From NCBI RefSeq assembly GCF_030757795.1, contig NZ_JAUQWH010000002.1, positions 62,001 to 126,000 on the forward strand: a DNA stretch of 64,000 nt, given 5' to 3'. This stretch comes from Actinoplanes oryzae. Lineage in GTDB: Bacteria; Actinomycetota; Actinomycetes; Mycobacteriales; Micromonosporaceae. Both the position numbers and the translations under genes were made by a program. The notes beneath the pieces are model-generated. The model was not told the origin of the DNA. It did not search any database and saw only the letters and a program-made list of their open reading frames with translations. Below are positions 1 to 8,697 of the stretch, piece after piece (the first letter of the stretch is position 1; every line of letters begins with the position of its first letter).

Positions 1-395
1 TCGATCTTGCCTTGGCCGCGTCCCGGCCGTTGACTCTGCGCAGGATGCCCGCCGTCCGCTTCCGCCACGACCACTTCGCCATCTTGCAGGCTGCCGCGCA
101 GGAGTTGCGCGAACGGATTGCGGAGGAAGCGGTCTTTGTGACCGGCAGTGTCGTGCGACTGCATCGTGAGGCAGCTGAGCACGGTGAGATCAGCGTTGCC
201 GGCACGGTGGAAGGCGATGATCGGTTGTACCGGGTATGGATGACCCTTCCGGAGGCCGACTACGTCCAAGCGACGCGTGCCCACGAGCAGATGCTCAGCG
301 TCGCGGTTCGTGGCGACCTGGTGCGCCGGGGGACCAGGCTGTTGCTGCGCAATCCAAGTGGATTCACAGTGCTTCCGGAAAGTGCTGACGAGTGA
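1..395 (+). CDS. 3' end of a gene of unknown function
   Basis: The reading frame is open from the first bases of the window and ends at TGA 393-395, so this is the C-terminal part of a longer protein whose start lies outside. About 130 residues are visible, with alternating helix and strand and no recognisable catalytic motif. The stretch around VAVRGDLVRRG looks like a beta-rich C-terminal domain. Third-position GC is lower than in the neighbouring genes, which could mean acquisition by transfer, but the piece is too short to judge. I do not recognise the family. It converges on the ABC permease gene with a 9-nt gap. Confidence 0.6.
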   Translation, partial: DLALAASRPLTLRRMPAVRFRHDHFAILQAAAQELRERIAEEAVFVTGSVVRLHREAAEHGEISVAGTVEGDDRLYRVWMTLPEADYVQATRAHEQMLSVAVRGDLVRRGTRLLLRNPSGFTVLPESADE

Positions 396-404
396 CGGCC
401 CGAG

Positions 405-1229
405 TCAGGAAGTCACGTCCTTGCGGGTGAAGCGGTAGAACGCCAGCCCCCAGAACAGGGCCGCGTAGCAGACGGCCGACAGGGCCCCCTTCACCATGTC
501 GTCGGTCTGGGCGGGGGTGGACAACAGACCCAGCCAGGCGTCGCTGTAGTGGGTGGGGAGGAAATTGCGGATCACGCCGAGGGCTTCGATCTGGTCGAGG
601 ATGCTCGACAGGATCCACAGGAGGACCGCGCCGCCGACGGCTCCCAGGGCGGCGTCGGTGGCGACGGAGAGCAGAAAGGCCAGGCCCGCGACGCCCAGCA
701 GGATCACCGCCAGGTACGCCAGGATGCCCAGCAGCCGGACCAGCCCGTCCCCGGCGGGGATGGTGGCGGCGACCGTGCTGCCCAGCGGGTGCCAGCCGTA
801 GCGGAGGGTGCCGGCGAGCAGTGCCGTTCCGGCCAGGGTGAGCAGGGCCGTGAGGGAGTAGCCCAGGGCGACCAGGAGCTTGACCGCGAGCAGGCGGGCC
901 CGGGGCACCGGGATCGCCAGCAGGTAGCGGAGGCTGCCCCAGCTCGCCTCCGAGGCCACCGTGTCGCCGAAGAAGAGGGCGACCACGACGATGAGCAGGA
1001 AGTTCGACGAGACCAGCAGCGTGAACAGCGTGAAGTTGAGTCCGCCCGAGGTGGCCAGGTCGACCAGGGAGGAGAAGGCGCCGCCGCCGTTGTCGTCGTC
1101 GTCCCCGCCGCCGAACTCGAAGGCGACCAGGACGATCAGGGGCAGCAGGACCATGAAGCCCAGGGCCAGCTGGGTACGCCGCCGCGACGCCTGCCTGCGG
1201 ACCTCGGCTGTGAGGGGGAGCGTGCTCAT
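405..1229 (-). CDS. ABC exporter permease, ABC-2 type
   Basis: A 274-residue membrane protein with about six hydrophobic segments: one near residues 20-40, then a block from about 60 to the C-terminus. A short acidic DDDDN run lies in the first outside loop. The layout (a first helix, an external loop, then five helices) is that of ABC-2 permeases, which work with a separate ATPase. The start ATG overlaps the stop of the upstream hydrolase-ATPase gene by 4 nt (ATGA), so the two are translationally coupled and presumably form one exporter. The substrate cannot be told from sequence. Confidence 0.85.
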   Translation of the reverse strand: MSTLPLTAEVRRQASRRRTQLALGFMVLLPLIVLVAFEFGGGDDDDNGGGAFSSLVDLATSGGLNFTLFTLLVSSNFLLIVVVALFFGDTVASEASWGSLRYLLAIPVPRARLLAVKLLVALGYSLTALLTLAGTALLAGTLRYGWHPLGSTVAATIPAGDGLVRLLGILAYLAVILLGVAGLAFLLSVATDAALGAVGGAVLLWILSSILDQIEALGVIRNFLPTHYSDAWLGLLSTPAQTDDMVKGALSAVCYAALFWGLAFYRFTRKDVTS

Positions 1230-3883
1230 CGGTCACCACTTCCGCGGGAGTTGTCGCCGACCAGGGCGAGGAAGGCGTCCTCGAGGCGGCGGCGCGGCAC
1301 CACCCGGTCGACGCCGACGCCGGCGCGGACCAGGGAAGCCACCACCTCCTCGCGGGGAGTGCCGTTGGTGTCCACGATCAGGGAGGCGCCCTCGGGCTTG
1401 GCGTCCAGGGAAAGGCCGGTCAGGACCGCCGTGGCGGCGGCGACGTCGGAGACGCCGATCTGGATGGACGGGGAGTCGCCGACGATGTCCTCGACCGGGC
1501 CGGACGCGACGATGCGGCCCTTGTTGACCACGACGGCGTGGGTGCAGGTCTGTTCCACCTCGGCGAGGAGGTGGCTGGAGACCAGGACCGCGCGGCCGTC
1601 GGTGGCGTAGCGGCGCAGGACGCGGCGCATCTCGGCGATCTGCGGCGGGTCGAGGCCGTCCGTCGGCTCGTCGAGGACCAGCAGCTCGGGCAGGCCGAGC
1701 ATGGCCTGGGCGATGGCGAGGCGCTGGCGCATGCCGTGGCTGTACGACTTGGTCCGCCGGTGCACCGAGTTGCCGAGCCCGGCGATCTCCAGCGCCTCCT
1801 CGAAGCGGGCCTCCTCGACCGGCCGGCCGGTGGCCCGCCAGTACGCGACCAGGTTCTCGTGGCCGGTGAGGTGCGGCAGGAATCCGGGGCCCTCGACCAG
1901 CGCCCCGACCCGGCGCAGCACCGGCGCCCCGGGCACCAGCCGTTCGCCGAAGACCAGGGCGTCGCCGGCCGTCGGCATGGTCAGGCCCATGAGCACCCGC
2001 AGCGTGGTCGTCTTGCCGGCGCCGTTGGGTCCGAGCAGCCCGACGACCTGCCCGCGCTCGACCCGGAAGTCCACCTGCTCCACGGCGACGAACCCGTCGT
2101 TGTACGCCTTCCGCAGCCCTCGCACCACGAGGGGCGTATCCGAGAAATCGGGAACGGGGGTCGCGGGTCGCCGCCGGGAGAACATCACGACCGCGGCGAC
2201 AGCCACGGCGATGGCCACGATCACTCCGAGCAGGATCCACCGCCACACCACCTGCGGGTTCGCGATGGGTGTCCCGGCCAGCGTCGGCAGCGAAACCGCG
2301 CCCGACACGGCAACGGTGTAGTCCGCGGGCGCGGCGGGGGTCAGGAACGCCTGGTCGGACGTCGCGACCACCACCCGTACCTGATGGCCCTTGTCGATCT
2401 GGCGCACGATCGCCGGCAGCGTGACCGTCACCGGCTCGGCCTGGGCCAGAGCCTTCGGCAGGCCGGTGAGCCGGAGCGGCGCGACCAGGCCCCCGCTCAG
2501 CGTGGCCGTCCCGTCGGCGCCCACGTCGTAGAGCTTGACGAAGACCGTCGCCGTCCCGCTCTCCGACGCCACCCGGATCGGGACCGTCGGCGCCCCGGCC
2601 GCCTCGATCGCCTCGGTCACCGGCGCGGACTCGAAGGTGGCGTGCTGGCCCGGCAGGTCGCCCGCGACGCCGCCGAGCAGCGAGCTGAGCTGGCCGCCGA
2701 CCCCCGGCAGCGAGGAGATCGCGCCGGGGTTGCCGTTGGGCGGGCTCGCGATCCGCTGCTCGGCCCCGGCGACCGCGACCTGCGTCCGCCCGCCGCCCCC
2801 GAGCCCCGGGTACGCCTCGTCCGAGTATCCGTTCGTCACGAGCCCCCGGTCGAGCGCGCTGAACCCGGCCACGCGGGAGTAGGTGAAGCTCGTCGCCGGC
2901 GCCGCGCCCGAGCCCTTCACGTAATGGTCGAGCCACTGGACGGTGAGGGCCTCGGTGCGGTCCTGATCCGTCTGCGGCCCGAGACCGCCGTCGTGCCCGC
3001 CGGTGAACCACGCGACCCGCACCGGCGTGCCCGTGGCGGCGATCCCGCGCGCGTTGGCATCCGCCTCGGACAGCGGGAACAGCGTGTCGACGGCGCCCTG
3101 GATCAGCAGCGTCGGCGCCTTGATCCGGTCCAGCACGCCGGCCGGGCTCGACCTGGCCAGCAGCTCGGAGATCGCCTTGTCCGGCGTCCCGGTCGTGGCC
3201 ATCTGCAGATAGGCGGCACAGACGTCCGCCGCGAAGCGCCCGCATGCCGGGTTGTCCCCCGCGGACGAGCCGAAGAAAAGGCCCGCCCAGGCCTTCTTGA
3301 AGACGCCGCCGGGAAAGAAGGAGGTCTCCAGGCTGTTCCACGTGATCGACGGTGCGATCGCGTCGACCCGGCTGTCCTGCCCGGCCAGCAGCAGCGCCAG
3401 CGCCCCGCCGTAGGAGCCGCCCACCACGCCCACCCGCGGGTCGCCGGCCCGGTCGGTGCGGACCTCGGGCCGCGTGGCGAGCCAGTCGAGCAGCCGTTGC
3501 GCGTCCTTCACCTCGTAGTCCGGGCTGTCCAGGTGGATCTCGCCGCCGCTGCGCCCGAAACCGCGCGCGGTCCACGTGAGCACGGCATAGCCTCGGTCGG
3601 CGAGCTTTTCGGCGGTGTCGGCGACCGAGTTCTTCGTACCCCCGAAGCCGTGGGCGAGCAGGACGGCCGGGACCTTCCCGTCGCGGTCCTTGGGCAGGTA
3701 GAAGCGGGTGTCCAGGGTGACCGGCTCGGTGCCGGAGGGGCCGGACTGCACGGTGACCTGGGCGTCCGACGCGGTCCACGAGTGCCGGTCGGGCAGCGCG
3801 GCCCAGGTCACCAGGGCGGCGACGAGCACGAGGACCGCAGCACCCGCCAGGATGCGGCGCCGCGTCAGGCGGGGCAGAGACAT
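1226..3883 (-). CDS. Alpha/beta hydrolase (X-Pro peptidase type) fused to ABC ATPase
   Basis: An 885-residue fusion. Residues about 11-29 form an N-terminal membrane anchor. Residues about 50-330 are an alpha/beta hydrolase with nucleophile motif GGSYGG and later GAVDTLFP (Asp) and GGHDGG (His), followed to about 535 by a beta-rich domain like that of X-Pro dipeptidyl peptidases. A second membrane helix lies at about 545-568. From about 580 there is an ABC ATPase with Walker A GPNGAGKTT, signature YSHGMRQRLA and Walker B LLVLDEPTDGLDP. Two helices put the hydrolase outside and the ATPase inside the cell. The gene overlaps the permease by 4 nt. A TAGCGT -10 element 6 nt before the ATG suggests a leaderless transcript. 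A role in exporting and trimming a peptide or lipid is an inference. Confidence 0.88.
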   Translation of the reverse strand: MSLPRLTRRRILAGAAVLVLVAALVTWAALPDRHSWTASDAQVTVQSGPSGTEPVTLDTRFYLPKDRDGKVPAVLLAHGFGGTKNSVADTAEKLADRGYAVLTWTARGFGRSGGEIHLDSPDYEVKDAQRLLDWLATRPEVRTDRAGDPRVGVVGGSYGGALALLLAGQDSRVDAIAPSITWNSLETSFFPGGVFKKAWAGLFFGSSAGDNPACGRFAADVCAAYLQMATTGTPDKAISELLARSSPAGVLDRIKAPTLLIQGAVDTLFPLSEADANARGIAATGTPVRVAWFTGGHDGGLGPQTDQDRTEALTVQWLDHYVKGSGAAPATSFTYSRVAGFSALDRGLVTNGYSDEAYPGLGGGGRTQVAVAGAEQRIASPPNGNPGAISSLPGVGGQLSSLLGGVAGDLPGQHATFESAPVTEAIEAAGAPTVPIRVASESGTATVFVKLYDVGADGTATLSGGLVAPLRLTGLPKALAQAEPVTVTLPAIVRQIDKGHQVRVVVATSDQAFLTPAAPADYTVAVSGAVSLPTLAGTPIANPQVVWRWILLGVIVAIAVAVAAVVMFSRRRPATPVPDFSDTPLVVRGLRKAYNDGFVAVEQVDFRVERGQVVGLLGPNGAGKTTTLRVLMGLTMPTAGDALVFGERLVPGAPVLRRVGALVEGPGFLPHLTGHENLVAYWRATGRPVEEARFEEALEIAGLGNSVHRRTKSYSHGMRQRLAIAQAMLGLPELLVLDEPTDGLDPPQIAEMRRVLRRYATDGRAVLVSSHLLAEVEQTCTHAVVVNKGRIVASGPVEDIVGDSPSIQIGVSDVAAATAVLTGLSLDAKPEGASLIVDTNGTPREEVVASLVRAGVGVDRVVPRRRLEDAFLALVGDNSRGSGDR

Positions 3884-3889
3884 GTGATC

Positions 3890-3895
3890 ACGCTA
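3890..3895 (-). promoter_or_regulatory. Leaderless -10 element of the hydrolase-ABC gene
   Basis: TAGCGT read on the minus strand lies 6 nt before the ATG at 3883, with no ribosome binding site between. The position fits transcription starting at or next to the start codon. The 97-bp gap to the divergent cpa gene also holds a plus-strand TAGCGT near 3939. Confidence 0.5.
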
Positions 3896-3980
3896 TAGCG
3901 GTGCCACTGAGTGATCGCTGTGAAGTGGCGCGCGGCGCTAGCGTGTCCCCTGTAAGAAACATCGAACGGAAGGCCGGCGC

Positions 3981-6182
3981 GTGCCCGACGATCTGACGCT
4001 GACCGTGCATGAGCGACCCGGGCAGCTGCCCCGCCGCGGCATCGTCCGGCTGCATCCCGAGGTGATGGCCGCGCTGGCGGTCAATCCGGGCGACCCGCTG
4101 CGCCTGACCGGCCGGCGCACGACGGCCGGTGTCGCGGCCAAGGCCGAGGCGGGCGCGAGCCGGGCCGCCCTCTACGCCGACGACCTGGTCCTGGGCAACC
4201 TGCGGCTGCGCGACGGCGACGAGGTCACGGTCACGCCGATCCCGGTGGTGGCCGCCCGGCGGGTGACGCTGGCCGGGCCGCCGGAGATCACGGCCGTGGT
4301 CACCCACGAGATGCTGCGGCTGGCCCTGCTCGGCAAGGTGGTCACCCCGGGCGACGACGTGTCGCTGCTGCCGCAGGACGTGCCGCCGCAGGCCAGCCAT
4401 CGGGCGCTGGTCGAGGGCGCGCGCCGCAGCCTGGCCAACCGGGTCGGCTTCCGGTGGACCAGCGAGCTGCTGCAGGTGGTCGCGGTCGAGGACGCCGGGT
4501 CCGCGCTGGTCACGATGGACACGGTGGTCGGCTGGCAGGGGCGGGACACGACCGTACGCCCGGAGCCCGCGGCCGTGGCCCCGGCGCGACCCGCCGCCAC
4601 CGACCCGGACACGCCCCCGCTGAGCCTCGACGACCTGCCGGGGTTGCGCACCCAGGCGGACGAGCTGACCGAGCTGCTCGACCTGGGCTTCAACCATCGG
4701 GAGGTGCTCAGCAAGCTCGGCACCACCGTGGCGCTGGGCGTGCTGGTCACCGGCCCCGCGGGGTCGGGGAAGTCGGCGCTGGTCCGGGCCGTCGCCGCCG
4801 GCGTGGGCGCCAAGGTGCGCGCCGTCTGGGGCCCCGAGCTGGCGGCGCTGACCAACGACGCGGCGGCGACCCGGCTGCGTGACGCCGCCCGGGAGCTACA
4901 AGCCGGCGGGCCCGCCGTGCTGCTGATCAGCGACGTCGAGGCGCTCGCCCCGCGCGACGAGCCCGGCCCGCTGGCCACGGTCTTCCGGCAGGTGCTGGCC
5001 GGCCTCGTGGAGTCGGGCGCGGCAGTCGTGTGCACCACCAGCCGCCCCGAGTCGGTGGACCCCGCGCTGCGTGCGCCGGACCTGCTGGCCGTCCAGCTGG
5101 CGGTGCCGTTGCCCGACGCGGCGATGCGCCGGGAGCAGCTGCGGGTGCTGACGCGCGGGATGCCGCTGGCCGAGGACGTGCGGCTCGACGACGTTGCCGG
5201 GCGTACGCCGGGATTCGTCGCCGCCGACCTGGGCGCGCTGGCCCGCGAGGCCGGGGTGCACGCGGCGCTGCGGCAGAAGGAGGCGGAGGCGCCGACCGTG
5301 GCGATGGCCGACTTCGAGGCCGCGCTCGACGTGGTGCGCCCGACGTCGATGGCCGAGTCCACGCTGGAGGTCGCGCAGGTCACCCTCGACGACGTGGGCG
5401 ACATGGCCGAGGTCAAGGAGGTGCTCACCGAGTCGGTGCTGTGGCCGCTGACCTATCCGGACACGTTCGCCCGGCTCGGCGTGCAACCTCCGCGCGGCGT
5501 GCTGCTCTACGGCCCGCCCGGCTGCGGCAAGACCTACCTGGTCAAGGCCATCGCCGGTACGGGCAAGGCGAACGTCCTGTCGGTCAAGGGCGCCGAGCTG
5601 CTCAGCAAGTGGGTCGGCGACAGTGAGCGGGCCGTCCGCGAGCTGTTCCGCCGCGCCCGTGAGGCCGCCCCGACCCTGGTCTTCCTGGACGAGGTGGACG
5701 CGCTGGCTCCCACCCGCGGCCAGTCGACCGACGGCGGCACCACCGACCGCGTGGTGGCCGCGCTGCTGACCGAGTTGGACGGGGTCGAGGCCCTGCGCAA
5801 CGTCGTGGTGATCGGGGCGACGAACCGGCCGGACCTGATCGACCCGGCGCTGCTGCGCCCCGGGCGGCTGGAGCGGCTGGTCTTCGTGCCGCCGCCGGAC
5901 GCCGACGCCCGGGCCGCGATCCTGCGCGCCTCGGCGAAGTCGGTGCCGCTGGCCGCCGAGGTGGACCTGGCCGAGCTGGGCATCGAGCTGGAGGGCTTTT
6001 CCGCGGCGGACTGCTCGGCGCTGATCCGCGAGGCGGCGCTGGCGGCGATGCGCGAGTCCCTGGACGCCACGACGGTCACCGCCCAGCACGTGGCGACCGC
6101 GCGCAAGCGGGTGCGGCCGTCACTGGATCCCGTACAGGTGGCTTGGCTCGAGGCCTATGCCTCGACGCACAGCGCGGGCTAG
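3981..6182 (+). CDS. cpa: Cdc48-like AAA+ ATPase of actinobacteria (Cpa)
   Basis: A 733-residue protein with the Cdc48/VAT layout: an N-domain to about residue 185 (double-psi barrel type), then two AAA+ modules. D1 has Walker A GPAGSGKSA near 255, but its Walker B reads LLISDVEAL, with the usual DE pair changed. D2 has Walker A YGPPGCGKT near 510, Walker B LVFLDEVDAL near 566 and the second region of homology GATNRPDLIDPALLRPGR. The published family member Cpa binds the 20S proteasome in actinobacteria; that role is inherited by family and not shown here. No C-terminal HbYX tail is visible. GTG start 3981 follows an AAGG site. The stop overlaps the convergent DUF3263 gene by 4 nt. Confidence 0.85.
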   Translation: MPDDLTLTVHERPGQLPRRGIVRLHPEVMAALAVNPGDPLRLTGRRTTAGVAAKAEAGASRAALYADDLVLGNLRLRDGDEVTVTPIPVVAARRVTLAGPPEITAVVTHEMLRLALLGKVVTPGDDVSLLPQDVPPQASHRALVEGARRSLANRVGFRWTSELLQVVAVEDAGSALVTMDTVVGWQGRDTTVRPEPAAVAPARPAATDPDTPPLSLDDLPGLRTQADELTELLDLGFNHREVLSKLGTTVALGVLVTGPAGSGKSALVRAVAAGVGAKVRAVWGPELAALTNDAAATRLRDAARELQAGGPAVLLISDVEALAPRDEPGPLATVFRQVLAGLVESGAAVVCTTSRPESVDPALRAPDLLAVQLAVPLPDAAMRREQLRVLTRGMPLAEDVRLDDVAGRTPGFVAADLGALAREAGVHAALRQKEAEAPTVAMADFEAALDVVRPTSMAESTLEVAQVTLDDVGDMAEVKEVLTESVLWPLTYPDTFARLGVQPPRGVLLYGPPGCGKTYLVKAIAGTGKANVLSVKGAELLSKWVGDSERAVRELFRRAREAAPTLVFLDEVDALAPTRGQSTDGGTTDRVVAALLTELDGVEALRNVVVIGATNRPDLIDPALLRPGRLERLVFVPPPDADARAAILRASAKSVPLAAEVDLAELGIELEGFSAADCSALIREAALAAMRESLDATTVTAQHVATARKRVRPSLDPVQVAWLEAYASTHSAG

Positions 6183-6445
6183 CGGCGGCGGGTGCGGGCC
6201 CGGGTGGACCGCAGCCGCCGGAGCCGGCCCACGAGCACGGGGTCGTGCTCCAGGGCGGCCGGGTTGTCGAGCAGGCCGTTGAGCAGCTGGTAGTAGCGGG
6301 TCGAGGAGAGGCCGAACGCGTCGCGGATGGCCTGCTCCTTCGACCCGGCGTGCTTCCACCACTTCTGCTCGAAGGCCAGGATCTGCGTCTCGCGATCCGT
6401 CAGCGGGACGCGTTGAGTGGGCACCTGGGGCTCGTCAGGCTGCAT
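6179..6445 (-). CDS. DUF3263 small protein
   Basis: An 88-residue protein matching the DUF3263 pattern of actinobacteria: LTDRETQILAFEQKWWKHAG, then a helix-turn-helix-like stretch FGLSSTRYYQLLNGLLD, and an arginine-rich tail (TRARTRRR). The fold suggests DNA binding, but the function is unknown. ATG 6445 has GAGGA 7 nt upstream. It runs convergent with cpa, sharing 4 nt at the stop codons. Confidence 0.8.
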   Translation of the reverse strand: MQPDEPQVPTQRVPLTDRETQILAFEQKWWKHAGSKEQAIRDAFGLSSTRYYQLLNGLLDNPAALEHDPVLVGRLRRLRSTRARTRRR

Positions 6446-6457
6446 GGCGGTTCCTCG

Positions 6458-6492
6458 CGACGGTCGGCAAGCCCCCGGGAGGGGGACCGTCG
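6458..6492 (-). terminator. Hairpin between the ABC operon and the DUF3263 gene
   Basis: CGACGGTC (6458-6465) pairs with GACCGTCG (6485-6492), and a G/C-rich inner stem extends it. No T-run follows on either strand, so it may be a U-less terminator for the ABC exporter operon at 6544-8537 or part of the DUF3263 leader. Confidence 0.35.
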
Positions 6493-6543
6493 TAATAGTG
6501 GCAGCCGACGATCCCCTCCGCGCGTTGTCCGGCAGAAACTACA

Positions 6544-7551
6544 TCATGTGATGTCTCGGCTACGGATGGACCACAGCGCGAGGCCGACGATGAGGACTAG
6601 GATCCCGCCCAGCAGCCCGCCCGCCATCGGCCAGGTCAGCGTGAGGGTGTCCGGTTCGCACCCGGTCGGCGAGAAGTTGCACGCGTTCCAGTCCTCGAGC
6701 TTGACCTCCTTGAGCATCCAGGCGGAGAGCCAGGCCGGGGCGAGGTAGGCCTCGACGAACTTGGTGCCCGCGAGGGCGAGCACGGTCGCGAGTCCCACCT
6801 GGAGCACGGCGATCACGCCGATCGCGGCGCCCATGGCCACGGCGGTGTGCCGGCCGATCGAGGCCAGCCCGAAGCCGATCGCCCCGGCGACCAGCACCAG
6901 GGCCAGCCCCCGCAGCTCGGTGAGCGCCACGGACTGCCAGGCGCCCGCGGTCATGCCCGCCATCGAGCCCCGGAACTCGCCGATGAGCGCGAAGGCGCCG
7001 GTCCACAGCGCCGAGAGCACCACGGTCAGCACGGCGAGACAGCTGAGCAGGGCGAGCAGCTTGGTGCCGAGCACCTGGACGCGCTTCGGCCGCCACAGCA
7101 GGAGGTTCATCATGCCGCCGCTGTTCCACTCGGCGCCCACGTAGGACGCCCCGATCACGAACGCCGCGGCCGCCAGCAGGCTGGCGAGCACGACGACCAT
7201 GGCCGGGAAGAGCTCCTCGAACTCGAAGGTCGCCGGCTCGTACCACTGCGGGTCGAAGTCGGCCTGCTGCGGCGTGTACATGTCCGCGCAGTTCGTCGGC
7301 CAGTTGGACGCGTCGGGCGTCCCTTGGGCGTTCTCGCACGCCTGCTTGTCGGCACTGGCCTGCTGGGTCGCGAGCTCGAACTGCCGCTGGGCCTCCGCCT
7401 GCGCGGCCGCCGTGGTCTCGGGGCCGAGCTTCTGGTTGGTCACGGCCATGCCGACCGCGACGGCGGCCAGGATCAGCAGCACGCCGAGCAGGAAGAACTT
7501 CGTGAAGCGGCGCTTGGTCAGCCGCCGCGTCTCCGCCCTGAACAGACTCAT
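6544..7551 (-). CDS. ABC exporter permease, ABC-2 type
   Basis: A 335-residue membrane protein with one N-terminal helix (about residues 18-40), then a long external segment containing cysteines and Gln/Ala-rich coiled stretches (about 45-130), then five further helices and a last one near the C-terminus. ATG 7551 is preferred over GTG 7560 because it overlaps the ATPase stop as ATGA and has GGTGGGG just upstream. The 90-residue outside loop is longer than in most ABC-2 permeases and could bind substrate (inference). Its partner is the ATPase immediately upstream. Confidence 0.85.
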   Translation of the reverse strand: MSLFRAETRRLTKRRFTKFFLLGVLLILAAVAVGMAVTNQKLGPETTAAAQAEAQRQFELATQQASADKQACENAQGTPDASNWPTNCADMYTPQQADFDPQWYEPATFEFEELFPAMVVVLASLLAAAAFVIGASYVGAEWNSGGMMNLLLWRPKRVQVLGTKLLALLSCLAVLTVVLSALWTGAFALIGEFRGSMAGMTAGAWQSVALTELRGLALVLVAGAIGFGLASIGRHTAVAMGAAIGVIAVLQVGLATVLALAGTKFVEAYLAPAWLSAWMLKEVKLEDWNACNFSPTGCEPDTLTLTWPMAGGLLGGILVLIVGLALWSIRSRDIT

Positions 7552-8537
7552 CGGCCCCACCCGTTCGCGCCACCGGACGCCGTGGCGACCGTCTGATCCA
7601 CCTGCCGGTGCTCGCCCTCGACCGGCGCCGTGCCGGTCAGCTCCAGGAACACGCTCTCCAGGTCGGCGGTCACCGGGGCGAGCTCGCTGACGAAGACGCC
7701 CCGCGTGGCGAGCTCGCGATTGATCGCGCTCGGCTGCGCGCCGGAGACCAGGAGGTGGTCGTTCTCGAGCGACACCTGCGCCCCGAGCTCACGCAGGAGG
7801 CCGGCCACCGCGGGGAGATCGGTGACGGTGTCCAGGCGTACGCGCACCGAGGCCGACGCGTGCGACGCCAGCACCGACGCCACCGAGCCCGCCGTCACCC
7901 GCCGCCCGGCCGCGATGATCGTCACCGAGTCGCAGATCAGCTGGATCTCGCCCAGGATGTGGCTGGACAGCAGCACGGTCATGCCCGACTCGGCGAGGTT
8001 GCGCATCAGCGAGCGCATCTCCCGGATGCCGCCGGGGTCGAGGCCGTTCGCCGGCTCGTCGAGGATCAGCAGCCGCGGATTCTTGAGCAGCGCCGACGCC
8101 ACGGCCAGCCGCTGCTTCATGCCGAGCGAGTAGCTCTTCACCCGGTCCTTGGCGCGGTCGCGCAGCCCGACGAGCTCGAGCACCTCGGTCACCCGGCGCT
8201 TGTCGACGCCGCCCGCGTCGGCCAGCAGGGAGAGGGTGTCCTGCGCGGAGAAGTTCCCGAAGAACTGCGGGCTCTCGACGATCGCGCCGACCGACCCGGC
8301 CACCTCCGGCAGCGCCGCCGGCACCTCGCGGCCGAGCAGCACCATCCGGCCGCCGTCCGGGCGGATGAGGCCCAGCAGCGTACGCAGCGTGGTGGTCTTG
8401 CCCGAGCCGTTCGGACCCAGGAAGCCGTGCACCTGCCCCGACTCGACGACCATGTCGAAGCCGTCGAGGGCCCGGCGCACCCCCTTCCTGCTCTTGTAGG
8501 TCTTCCGCAGACCCGATATCTCCAGGACGGCACTCAA
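7548..8537 (-). CDS. ABC exporter ATP-binding protein
   Basis: A 329-residue ATPase with Walker A GPNGSGKTT, signature YSLGMKQRLA, Walker B LLILDEPANGLDP and a switch His in LLSSHILGE, followed by a roughly 100-residue C-terminal extension typical of drug and bacitracin-type exporters. The start is TTG 8537, giving MSAVLEISGLRKTY, with GGAGG 6 nt upstream; longer in-frame extensions would run into the divergent regulator promoter. It overlaps its permease by ATGA. It may provide self-protection for the nearby peptide operon, but nothing in the sequence proves the link. Confidence 0.88.
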   Translation of the reverse strand: MSAVLEISGLRKTYKSRKGVRRALDGFDMVVESGQVHGFLGPNGSGKTTTLRTLLGLIRPDGGRMVLLGREVPAALPEVAGSVGAIVESPQFFGNFSAQDTLSLLADAGGVDKRRVTEVLELVGLRDRAKDRVKSYSLGMKQRLAVASALLKNPRLLILDEPANGLDPGGIREMRSLMRNLAESGMTVLLSSHILGEIQLICDSVTIIAAGRRVTAGSVASVLASHASASVRVRLDTVTDLPAVAGLLRELGAQVSLENDHLLVSGAQPSAINRELATRGVFVSELAPVTADLESVFLELTGTAPVEGEHRQVDQTVATASGGANGWGR

Positions 8538-8684
8538 GCCGCACCTCCCCGCCCAGTGGCCGATGACCCGCGTCACACTACGCAGTGGCCGCCACCCCGG
8601 GGCCCGGCTTCGGCGAGCAGCCCCCGCGAGGACGAACGGGCTGGCTGTGCTGCCCTTCGTAACCTGGTGGTAGTTAAGTCGCGT

Positions 8685-8690
8685 TACAGT
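8685..8690 (+). promoter_or_regulatory. Leaderless -10 element of the LuxR-type gene
   Basis: TACAGT lies 7 nt before GTG 8698 with no ribosome binding site. This spacing decides the start: GTG 8689 would overlap the -10 element. Confidence 0.5.
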
Positions 8691-8697
8691 GCGTTGC

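Noticed and set aside
549-1610. Plus-strand frame of 353 codons opposite the ABC permease and ATPase
   Set aside because: Asp/Gln/Arg-rich shadow of the minus-strand genes without start signal.
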